Source of the DNA: Megascapheus bottae
Taxonomy: Eukaryota > Chordata > Mammalia > Rodentia > Geomyidae
Direction: 5' to 3'
DNA: 64,000 nt
NCBI GenBank assembly: GCA_024803745.1
Contig: JANJXV010000048.1
Coordinates: forward strand, 3,982,501 to 4,046,500
Shown here: one piece after another, positions 41,040-52,600 of the stretch
Layout: each line of letters begins with the position of its first letter
Numbering within the stretch: the first letter of the stretch is position 1
The notes under the pieces: model-generated
Told to the model about the DNA's origin: nothing
What the model saw: the letters and a program-made list of their open reading frames with translations, nothing else
Databases searched by the model: none
Translations under genes and position numbers: made by a program

Positions 41040-42000
41040 CTTACCCTAACACTAATCCTAACCCTAACCTTAACCCCAACCCTAACCCTAAACCTTTGGC
41101 TTACCCTAACCCTAACAATAAACCTAACACTAACTCTAAACCTAATACTAACCCTAAGGCTAACCTTTACTCTTACCCTAACATTAACCCTAAACCTAAC
41201 CCTAACACTAATCCTAACCCCTAACCCTAACCTTAACCCTAACCCTAACCCTTACCCTTATTCTAACCCTAACCCTAACCCTAACATTTACCCTTACCCT
41301 AACCCCTACCCTAACCCTCTCCCTAACCCTAAACCTAACCCTAACCCTTACCCTAACCCTAACCCTAACACCTAACCCTAAACCTTAACCTAAACCTAAG
41401 CCTTACCCTAACCCATACCCTTACCCTAACCCTAAACCTAACCCTAAACTTAACGCTAACTCTAACCCTAACCATAACCCTTACCCTTACACTAACCCTA
41501 ACCCTAAACCTTACCCTAACCCTAACCCTAACCCTAACCCTAACCTTAACGCTAACCCTAACCCTAACCATAACCCTTACCCTTACACTAACCCTAACCC
41601 TAAACCTTACCCTAACCCTAACCCTAACCCTAACCCTAACCTTAACGCTAACCCTAACCCTAACCATAACCCTTACCCTTACACTAACCCTAACCCTAAA
41701 CCTTACCCTAACACTAATCCTAATGCTAAACTTAACCCCAACCCTAACCCTAAACCTTTGGCTTACCCTAACCCTAACAATAAACCTAACACTAACCCTA
41801 ACCCTAATACTAACCCTAACGCTAACCCTTACTCTTACCCTAACATTAACCCTAAACCTAACCCTAACCCTAATCCTAACCCCTAACCCTAACCCTAACC
41901 CTAACACTTACCCTTACCCTAACCCCTACCCTAACCCTCTCCCTAACCCTAAACCTTACCTTAACCCTAACCCTAACCCTTACCCTTACCGTAAACCTAA
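41040..42000. repeat. Direct duplication of a ~0.3-kb segment, offset 662 to 620 bp
   Basis: The rare string CCTTTGGCTTACCC occurs at 41,093 and 41,755, followed both times by AACAATAAACC and a shared run of variants. The string CCCTCTCCC follows at 41,315 and 41,935, so the second copy has lost 42 bp (7 hexamers). The 96-bp tandem lies between the two copies. Confidence 0.75.
41447..41716. repeat. 96-bp tandem repeat, nearly 3 copies
   Basis: The string ACCATAACCC occurs at 41,471, 41,567 and 41,663, exactly 96 bp apart (16 hexamers). Each is followed by the same CCTTACACTAACC and preceded by CTTAACGCTAACCC or a close form. In the minus-strand Arg-Val frame this reads as a 32-residue repeat. 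Confidence 0.9.
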
Positions 42001-44928
42001 ACCTAATCCTAACCCTAAACCTAACCCTTACCCTTACCCTAACCCTAACCCTAACCCTAAACCTAAGCCTAAACCTTACCCTTACACTAAACCTAACCCT
42101 AAACCTTACCCTAAAACTGTCCCTAACCCTAACCCTAAACCTTACCCTCACCATTACCCTAACCCTAACCCTAAAACTCACCTTTACCCTAACACTAACC
42201 CTAACCCTAACCATTACCCTTACCCTAAACCTAACGCTAAACCTTACCCTTACCTTACCCCCAACACTAAACCTAACCCTAACCCTAACCTTAACACTTA
42301 CCCTAACCCTAACTCTAACCCTTGCCCTTACACTAACCCTAACATTAAACCTCACCCTAACCCTAACCCTAATCCCTAACCTTAACCCTAACCCTAACCT
42401 TTACCCTTACCCAAACCCTAACCCTAATCCTAACCAGAACACTTACCCTAACCCTAAACCTAACCCTTACCCTTACACTTACCCTAACCCTAAACCTAAC
42501 CCTAACCCTAACCCGTACCCATAACCTTAGCCTAACCCTAGCCCTAACCCTAACCCTAACCGTAACCCTAAAACTAACCCTAACCCTAACCCTAAACTTA
42601 AATCTAAACCTAACCCTAACCCTTACCCTAACCCTAACCTTTAGCCCAACACTACACCTAACCCTCACCCTTACCCTTACCCTAACCCTAACCCTAAACA
42701 TAACCCTAACCCTAACCATTACCCTAACCCTAACCCTTACCCTTACCCTAACACTAAACTTAACCTTAACCTAACCCTCACCGTAACCCTTACCCTTATC
42801 CTAACACAAACCCTAACCTAACCCAAACCTAACCCTAAACCTAACCCTAACACTAACCCTAAACCTAACACTTACCCTTAACCTAAACCTAGCCCTAACC
42901 CTTACCCTAACCCTAACCCTAACCCCTACCCTAACCCTAACCCTAACCCTAACACTTCCCCTTAACCTATCCGTAACCTTAACCCTAAATCTAACACTTA
43001 CCCCTAAACTAACCCTAATCCTAAACCTAACCCTAACCCTTACGCTAACCCTAACCCTAACCCTAACCCTAAACCCAACCCTTACCCTAACCCTAACCTT
43101 AACCCCAACACAAACCCTAACCCTAACACTTACCTTAACGCTAACCCTAACCTTTACCCTGACCCTAAACCTAAACCTAAACTTAATCCCAAACCTAAAA
43201 CTAAACCTAACCCTAACCCTAAACCTAAACTTTACCCTAACCCTAACCCTAACCCTACCCCTTATCCTAACCCTAACCCTAACCCTAACCCTTAACCTAA
43301 CCCTAACACTAACCCTAACCCATAACCCTAACCCTTACCATAACGCTAAACCTACCCCTAACCCTAACACTAACCCTAACACCTAACCCTAACCGTAACC
43401 CTAACAATAACACTAACCCCTTATCCTAACCCTAAACTTTATCCTAACCCGATCCCTAACCCTGACACTTATCCTTACCCTAACCTCTACCCTCACCATA
43501 ACCCTAATCCTAAACGTTACCCTAACCCTAAGCCTAACCGTAACCCTAAAACTAACCCTTACTCTTACCCTAACCCTAAACCTAACCCTAACCCTAAACC
43601 TAACCCTAACGCTTACTCTTACCCTAACCCTAAACCTAACCATAACCCTAACCCTAACACTAACCCTTACCCTTACCCTAACCCGTACCCTAACCCTAAA
43701 CCTTACCCTTACCCTAAACCTAACCCTAACCCTTACGCTGAACCTAACCCTAACCCTTACTCTAAACCTAACCCTAACCCTAACCTAACCCTTACCCTTA
43801 CCTTAACCCTAACCCTATCCCTAACCCTAACCCTTACACTTGCCCTAACGATAACCCTAACCCTAAACCTAACCCTAACCCTAACCCTAACAGTAAACTT
43901 AACCCTAAACCTTATCCTAACCCTTACTCTAAACCCTAAACCTAACCCTAACCCTAACCCTAACCCTTACCCTTACCCTTACCCTAACCCTAACCGTAAC
44001 CCTAAATCTATCCCTTACCCTTACACTAACCCTAACCCTAAACCTAACCCTAACCCTTACACTTACCCTAACCCTAACTCTAAGCCTAACCCTTACTCTT
44101 ACCCTAACCTTAACCCTAAACCTAATCCTAACCCTAAACCTAACACTAACCCTAAACCTAACCCTTGCCCTTACCCTAAACCTAACCCTAAACCTAACCC
44201 TAACCCTAACCCTAACCCATAACCCTAACCCTAAACCTGACCTTTACCCTTACCCTAACCCTAACCAGAACACTTACCCTAACCCTAACGCTAAACCTAA
44301 CCCTTACCCTTACCCTAACCCTAACCCTATCCCTAACCAGAATATTTACCCTAACTCTAACCCTAACCCTAACACTTACCCTTACCATAACCCTAACCCT
44401 AACCCTCACCCTTACCCTAACAATAACCCTAACCCTTAACATAATCCTAACCATAAACCTTACACTAACCCTAACCCTAATCCTAACCCCTAACCCTAAC
44501 CCTTAACCTAACCCTAACCCTAACCCTTACCCTAACCCTAAACCTAAGTCTAACCCTAACCCTAACATTAACCCTTACCTTATCCTAAACTTAACCCTAA
44601 CCCTAACCTTAAGCCTAACCCTTACCCTTACCCTAGCCCTAACCCTAAACCTAACCCTAACCCTAAGCCTAACCCTAACCTTAACCCTAACCCTATCCCT
44701 AATCCATACCCTTTCCCTAACCCTAACACTAAACCTAACACTAACCCTAACCCTAACCCTAAACCTAACCCTTACTCTACCCAAAATCTAACTCTAAACC
44801 TAACCCTTTAGCCTAACCCTAACCCTAACATTAACCCTTACCCTTATCCTACCCTAACCCTAACCCTAACCTTAAGCCTAACCCTTGCCATTACCTTAGC
44901 CCAAACCCTAAACCTAACCCTAACCCTA

Positions 44929-47830
44929 AGCCTAAAACTAACCTTAACCCTAACCCTATCCCTAATCCATACCCTTTCCCTAACCCTAACACTAAACCTA
45001 ACACTAACCCTAACCCTAACCCTAAACCTAAGACTTACCCTACCGTAAACCTAACTCTAAACCTAACCCTTTAGCCTAACCCTAACCCTAACATTAACCC
45101 TTACACTTATCCTAACCCTAAACCTAACCCTAACCCTAACCCTTACAATTACCCTACCCTAAACCCTAACCTAACCCTAACGCTAACCCTAACTATTATC
45201 CTAAACCTCACCCTAACCCTTACCCTAAAGCTTACCCTAATGCAAACCATAATCCTAACCCTAACCCTAACCCTACACCTAAACCTAACCCTAACCCTAA
45301 GCCTAAACCTAACCTTAACCCTAACCCTAACCCTAATCCTTACCCTTTCCCTAACCCTAACCCTAAACCTAACACTAACCCTAGCCCTAACCCTAAGCCT
45401 AACCCTTACCCTACCCTAACCCTAACCCTAACCAATAAGCCTAACCCTAACCCTAACCCGAACCCTTACCCTTATCCTAACCCTAACCCTAACCCTAACC
45501 CTAACCCTAACTCTTTCCCTTACCCTAAACCCTACCCTAACCCTAACGCTAATCCTAACAATTACACTAACCCTAACTCTAACCTTAACCCATACCCTAA
45601 CACTAAACCTAAACTTAACCCTAACCCTAACCCTAACCCTTACCCTTATCCTAACCCTAACCCTAACCCTAAACCTTACCCGTACCCTAAACCTAACCCT
45701 AACCCTTACCCTAAACCTCACCCTAACCCTAACCCTTACCCTTACCTTAACCCTAACCTAACCCTAACCCTTACCCTTACCCTAACGCTAACCCTAACCC
45801 TAACCCTAACCCTAACCCTTACACTTTCCCTAACCCTAACCTTAACCCCAACCCTAAACCAAACCCCAACCGTAACCCTAATCCTTAGTCTTACACTAAA
45901 TCTAACCCTAACCCTAACCCTAACCCGAACCCTAACCCTAACCCTAACCCTAACCGTAACACCTAAGCCTAACCCTAAACCTAACGCTAACCCTTACCCT
46001 TATCCTAACTCTATCACTAAACCTAACCCTAACCCTTACCCTTACCCTAACCCTAAACCTATCCTTAACCCTAACCCTAACCCTTACCCTTACCCTAACC
46101 CTAACTACAACCCTAACCCTTACCCTTATGCTAACCCTAACCCTAACCCTTACTCTAAACCTAAACCTAACCCTAACTCTAAAATTTACCCTTACCCCAA
46201 CGCTAACCCAAACCCTAACCCTAACCCTAACCCTAACACATATCCTTACCCTAACCCTAAACCTAACCGTTACCATAACCGTAACCTAACCCTAACCCTA
46301 ACACTAACCCTAATCCTTACCCTTACCCTAACCCTAACCCTAAACTTAACCCCAACCCTAAAACTAACCCTTACCCTAACCCTAACCTTTACCCTTACCC
46401 TAACCCTAACCCTAAACCTAACCCTAACCCTAACCCTAACTCTAACCCTTACCCTAACCCTTATGTTAAACCTAAACCTAACCCTAACCCTAACACTTAG
46501 CATTACCAAAGCCTAACCCTAAACCTAACCCTTAACCTTACCCGAACCCTAACCCTAAACCTAACCCTAACACTTACCCTTACCCTTACCCTAACCCTAA
46601 CCCTAAACCATACCCTTACCCTAACACTAACCCTAAACCTAACCCTAACCCTAACCCTAAACCTAACCCTAACCCTAACACTAAACCTTCCCCTAACACT
46701 AACCCTATCCCTAAACCTCACCATAACCCTAACCCTAACCCCTAACCCCAACCCTAACCCTAACTTTTACCCTTACCCTAACACTAACCCTAACCCTAAC
46801 CCTAACCAGAAGACTTACCCTAACCCTAACACTAACCCTTACCCTTACCCTTAGCCTACCCTAACCCTAACCGTAAACCTTATCATTACACTAAACCTAA
46901 CCCTAAAACTTACCCTAAACCTAAACCTAATCCTAACCCTAACCCTAACCCTTACCCTTAACTTAACTCTAACCCTAACCCTAACCCTAAACCTAGCACC
47001 TACCCTTACCCTAACCCTAACCCTAACCCTAACCGTAACCCTAAACCTAAATCTAACCCTAACTCTAACTCTTACCCTTACCCTAACCCTAACCTTAACC
47101 CCAACACTACACCTAATCCTAACCCTAACCCTAACCCTTACCCTTACCTTAACCCTAACCCTAAACAATACCCTAACCCTAACCCTAACCAAAACCCTAT
47201 CCCTTACCGTCACAATAACCCTAATCCTAACCCTAACTCTTAACCTTACCCTAACCCTAACTCTAAAACTAATCCTAACACTAACCTTAACCCTAACCCT
47301 TACCCTTACCCTAACCCTAAAGTTAACCCTAACGCTTACCCTTACCCTAACCCTAACACTAACACTTATCCTAACCCTAAACCTAACCCTAACCCTAACC
47401 CTTACCCTAAACCTAACCCTAAACCTAACCCTTACCCTAACCCTAACCCTAACCCTAACCCTAAACCTATACTTAACCCTAACCCTAACCCTAACCCCTA
47501 ACCCTAACACTTAACCTAACCCTAACCCTAAACCTAACCCTTATCCTAACCCTAAACCAAACCCTAACCATAACCCTTACCCTAACCCTAACCCTAACCC
47601 TTACCCTAACCCTAACCCTAACCTTGATCCTCAACCTAACCGTAACATTAACCCTTACCCTTACCCAAAACCTAACCCTAAACCTAAACCTAAACCTAAC
47701 CCTAAACCTAATCTTAACCGCAATCCTAACCCTAACCCATGCCCTTACCCTAACCCTAACACTAACCGTTACTCTAACCCTAACCATAACCCTAACCCTT
47801 ACACTTACCCGAACCCTAAACCTAACCCTA
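44929..47830. repeat. G1: first copy of a 2,902-bp tandem duplication
   Basis: Markers recur at 2,902 bp: AGCCTAAAACTAACC at 44,929 and 47,831, the TAGCACCTACC variant at 46,994 and 49,896, CCCCAACACTACACC at 47,099 and 50,001, CCAGAAGACTT at 46,806 and 49,708. The offset is 2,908 between about 45,432 and 45,500 because of one extra CCCTAA that is lost again just downstream. No gene is seen. Confidence 0.93.
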
Positions 47831-50732
47831 AGCCTAAAACTAACCTTAACCCTAACCCTATCCCTAATCCATACCCTTTCCCTAACCCTAACACTAAACC
47901 TAACACTAACCCTAACCCTAACCCTAAACCTAAGACTTACCCTACCGTAAACCTAACTCTAAACCTAACCCTTTAGCCTAACCCTAACCCTAACATTAAC
48001 CCTTACACTTATCCTAACCCTAAACCTAACCCTAACCCTAACCCTTACAATTACCCTACCCTAAACCCTAACCTAACCCTAATGCTAACCCTAACTATTA
48101 TCCTAAACCTCACCCTAACCCTTACCCTAAAGCTTACCCTAACGCAAACCAAAACCCTAACCCTAACCCTAACCCTAAACCTAAACCTAACCCTAACCCT
48201 AAGCCTAAACCTAACCTTAACCCTAACCCTAACCCTAATCCTTACCCTTTCCCTAACCCTAACCCTAAACCTAACACTAACCCTAGCCCTAACCCTAAGC
48301 CTAACCCTTACCCTACCCTAACCCTAACCCTAACCCTAACCAATAAGCCTAACCCTAACCCTAAACCGAACCCTTACCCTTATCCTAACCCTAACCCTAA
48401 CCCTAACCCTAACTCTTTCCCTTACCCTAAACCCTACCCTAACCCTAACGCTAATCCTAACAATTACCCTAACCCTAACTCTAACCTTAACCCATACCCT
48501 AACACTAAACCTAAACTTAACCCTAACCCTAACCCTAACCCTTACCCTTATCCTAACCCTAACCCTAACCCTAAACCTTACCCTTACCCTAAACCTAACC
48601 CTAACCCTTACCCTAAACCTCACCCTAACCCTAACCCTTACCCTTACCTTAACCCTAACCTAACCCTAACCCTTACCCTTACCCTAACGCTAACCCTAAC
48701 CCTAACCCTAACCCTAACCCTTACACTTTCCCTAACCCTAACCTTAACCCCAACCCTAAACCAAACCCCAACCGTAACCCTAATCCTTAGTCTTACAGTA
48801 AATCTAACCCTAACCCTAACCCTAACCCGAACCCTAACCCTAACCCTAACCCTAACCGTAACACCTAAGCCTAACCCTAAACCTAACGCTAACCCTTACC
48901 CTTATCCTAACTCTATCACTAAACCTAACCCTAACCCTTACCCTTACCCTAACCCTAAACCTATCCTTAACCCTAACCCTAACCCTTACCCTTACCCTAA
49001 CCCTAACTACAACCCTAACCCTTACCCTTATGCTAACCCTAACCCTAACCCTTACTCTAAACCTAAACCTAACCCTAACTCTAAAATTTACCCTTACCCC
49101 AACGCTAACCCAAACCCTAACCCTAACCCTAACCCTAACACATATCCTTACCCTAACCCTAAACCTAACCGTTACCATAACCGTAACCTAACCCTAACCC
49201 TAACACTAACCCTAATCCTTACCCTTACCCTAACCCTAACCCTAAACTTAACCCCAACCCTAAAACTAACCCTTACCCTAACCCTAACCTTTACCCTTAC
49301 CCTAACCCTAACCCTAAACCTAACCCTAACCCTAACCCTAACTCTAACCCTTACCCTAACCCTTATCTTAAACCTAAACCTAACCCTAACCCTAACACTT
49401 AGCATTACCAAAGCCTAACCCTAAACCTAACCCTTACCCTTACCCGAACCCTAACCCTAAACCTAACCCTAACACTTACCCTCACCCTTACCCTAACCCT
49501 AACCCTAAACCATACCCTTACCCTAACACTAACCCTAAACCTAACCCTAACCCTAACCCTAAACCTAACCCTAACCCTAACACTAAACCTTCCCCTAACA
49601 CTAACCCTATCCCTAAACCTCACCATAACCCTAAACCTAACCCCTAACCCCAACCCTAACCCTAACTTTTACCCTTACCCTAACACTAACCCTAACCCTA
49701 ACCCTAACCAGAAGACTTACCCTAACCCTAACACTAACCCTTACCCTTACCCTTAGCCTACCCTAACCCTAACCGTAAACCTTATCATTACACTAAACCT
49801 AACCCTAAAACTTACCCTAAACCTAAACCTAATCCTAACCCTAACCCTAACCCTTACCCTTAACTTAACTCTAACCCTAACCCTAACCCTAAACCTAGCA
49901 CCTACCCTTACCCTAACCCTAACCCTAACCCTAACCGTAACCCTAAACCTAAATCTAACCCTAACTCTAACTCTTACCCTTACCCTAACCCTAACCTTAA
50001 CCCCAACACTACACCTAATCCTAACCCTAACCCTAACCCTTACCCTTACCTTAACCCTAACCCTAAACAATACCCTAACCCTAACCCTAACCAAAACCCT
50101 ATCCCTTACCGTCACAATAACCCTAATCCTAACCCTAACTCTTAACCTTACCCTAACCCTAACTCTAAAACTAATCCTAACACTAACCTTAACCCTAACC
50201 CTTACCCTTACCCTAACCCTAAAGTTAACCCTAACGCTTACCCTTACCCTAACCCTAACACTAACACTTATCCTAACCCTAAACCTAACCCTAACCCTAA
50301 CCCTTACCCTAAACCTAACCCTAAACCTAACCCTTACCCTAACCCTAACCCTAACCCTAACCCTAAACCTATACTTAACCCTAACCCTAACCCTAACCCC
50401 TAACCCTAACACTTAACCTAACCCTAACCCTAAACCTAACCCTTACCCTAACCCTAAACCAAACCCTAACCATAACCCTTACCCTAACCCTAACCCTAAC
50501 CCTTACCCTAACCCTAACCCTAACCTTGATCCTCAACCTAACCGTAACATTAACCCTTACCCTTACCCAAAACCTAACCCTAAACCTAAACCTAAACCTA
50601 ACCCTAAACCTAATCTTAACCGCAATCCTAACCCTAACCCATGCCCTTACCCTAACCCTAACACTAACCGTTACTCTAACCCTAACCATAACCCTAACCC
50701 TTACACTTACCCTAACCCTAAACCTAACCCTA
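47831..50732. repeat. G2: second copy of the 2,902-bp tandem duplication
   Basis: The copy matches G1 with perhaps 15-25 differences, for example GCAAACCAAAACCC near 48,143 for GCAAACCATAATCC in G1, and CTTATCTTAAACC near 49,360 for CTTATGTTAAACC. After about 50,732 the sequence continues with CCCTAACCCTAAACATT, where G1 continued into G2. No gene is seen. Confidence 0.93.
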
Positions 50733-52600
50733 ACCCTAACCCTAAACATTACCCTTACCCTACACCTAACCCTAACCCTAAACCTAACCCTAAACCTTAC
50801 CCTTACCCTAAACCTAACACTAATCCAACCCTTACCCTTACCATACCCCTAACCCTAACCCTAACCCTACCACTAACCCTTACCCTAATCCTAACCCTAA
50901 CCCTAACCCTAATCCTAAATCCAATTCTAACCCTAACCCTAACCCTAACCCTAACCTTAACCCTAAACCTAACCCTAACCCTAAACCTTACCCTTACCCT
51001 ACACCTAACCCTAACCCTAACCCTAAATCTAACCCTAAACCATACCCTTACCCTAAACTTTACACTAATCCAACCCTTACCCTTACCATAACACTACCAC
51101 TAACCCTTACCCTAACCCTAAACCTAACTCTAACCCGAACTATAACCCTAACCCTAACCCGTACCCTAACCCTAACCCCTAACCCTAACCCTAAACCTAA
51201 ACTTTACCCTTACCCTAAAACTAACCCTAACCCTAACCCTAACCAGAACACTTAACCTAACCCTAACTCTAAACCTAACCCTTACTCTTACCCTAACCCT
51301 AACCCTAAACCTAACCCTAACCCTAATCCTAATGCTAACCTTAACCCTAACCCTAACCCTTGTGCTTACCCTAACCCTAACAATAAACCTAACACTAACC
51401 CTAACCCTAACACTAACCCTCACGCTAACCATTACCCTTAGCCTAACATTAACCCTAAACATAACCATAACCCTAACCCTTAACCTAACCCTAACCCTAA
51501 CCCTAACCCTTACCCTTATTCTAACCCTAAACCTAAACCTAACCCTAACCCTAACCCTAAACATAATCCTAACCCTTACTCTAACCCTAACCCTAATTCT
51601 AACCCTAACCCTAACCCTAACCCCTAACCCTAACACTTAACCTAATCCTAACCCTAAACCTAACCCCTACCCTAACCCTAAACCTAACCCTAAACCTAAC
51701 ACTTACCCTAACCCTTACCCTAAACCTTACCCTAACCCTAACCCTAACCCTAACCTTAACCCTAAACCTAACCATAACCCTAAACCTTACCCTTACCATA
51801 AACCTAATCCTAAACCTAACCCTAACCCTAACCCTAGCACATACCCTTACCCTAACCCTAACCCTAACCCTTACCCTAACCCTAACCCTAACCCTAAACC
51901 TAACCCTTACCCTAACCCTAACCCTAACCCTAAACCTATCCTTAAACCTAACCCTAACCCTAAGCCCTAACCCTAACACTTACCCTAACCTTAACCCTAA
52001 ACCTTACCCTAACCCTAACCCTAACCCTAACCCTAAACTTAACCCTAAACCTAACCGTAACCCTAAACCTTACCCTTACCATAAACCTAATCCTAAACCT
52101 AACCCTAAACCTAACTTTAACAGTAACCCTAACCCTAACCCATGCCCTTACCCTAAGCCTAACACTAACCCTTACTCTAACCCTAACCTTAACCCTAACC
52201 CTTACACTTACCCTAACCTTAAACCTAACCCTAAACCTAACCCTAACCCTTACCCTTACCCTACACCTAACCCTATCCCTAAACCTGACGTTTACCCTCA
52301 ACCTCGCACTAATCCAACGCTTACCCTTACCATAAACCTAACCCTAACCCTAACGCTACCACTTACCCTTACCCTAATCGTAACATTAACACTAACATCT
52401 ACCATAACCCTAACCCTAACCCTAACCCTTACCCTAACCCTAACCCTAACCCTAACCCTTACCCTTACCTTAACCCTAAACCTAAACATTACACTTACCC
52501 TGAACCTAACCCTAACCCTTAAGCTAAACCTAAACCTAACCCTAATCCTAACACTTACCCTTACCTTAACCCTAACACTAACCCTTACCCTGACCCTAAC
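50733..52600. repeat. Hexamer block with a 245-bp spaced local duplication
   Basis: The string ACCCTACACC followed by CACTAATCCAAC recurs three times; AATCCAAC is at 50,822, 51,067 and 52,311. The first two copies are 245 bp apart and share flanking variants, including TACCAC shortly downstream. TAGCACATACC occurs at 51,835 and CCAGAACAC at 51,243. No gene is seen. Confidence 0.7.

Larger units (their letters stand above)
39746..44928. repeat. Diverged mosaic related to modules F and A
   Basis: Up to about 42,720 the markers follow module F with changes: TTGCGCTTACCC at 39,782, TAGCACATACC at 40,128, CCCCAACACTACACC at 40,239, TTGCACTTACCC at 40,903, GCCCAACACTACACC at 42,644. Around 43,403 an AACAATAACAC element occurs. 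Near 43,950-44,500 the order CCCATAACCC (44,216), CCAGAACAC (44,265), CCCCTAACCC (44,487) resembles module A. Local duplications are listed separately. No gene is seen. Confidence 0.65.

Noticed and set aside
41447..41716. Regular 96-bp spacing as a possible CRISPR array
   Set aside because: Spacers would have to be unique; here the whole unit is repeated and both parts are hexamers. The context is eukaryotic.
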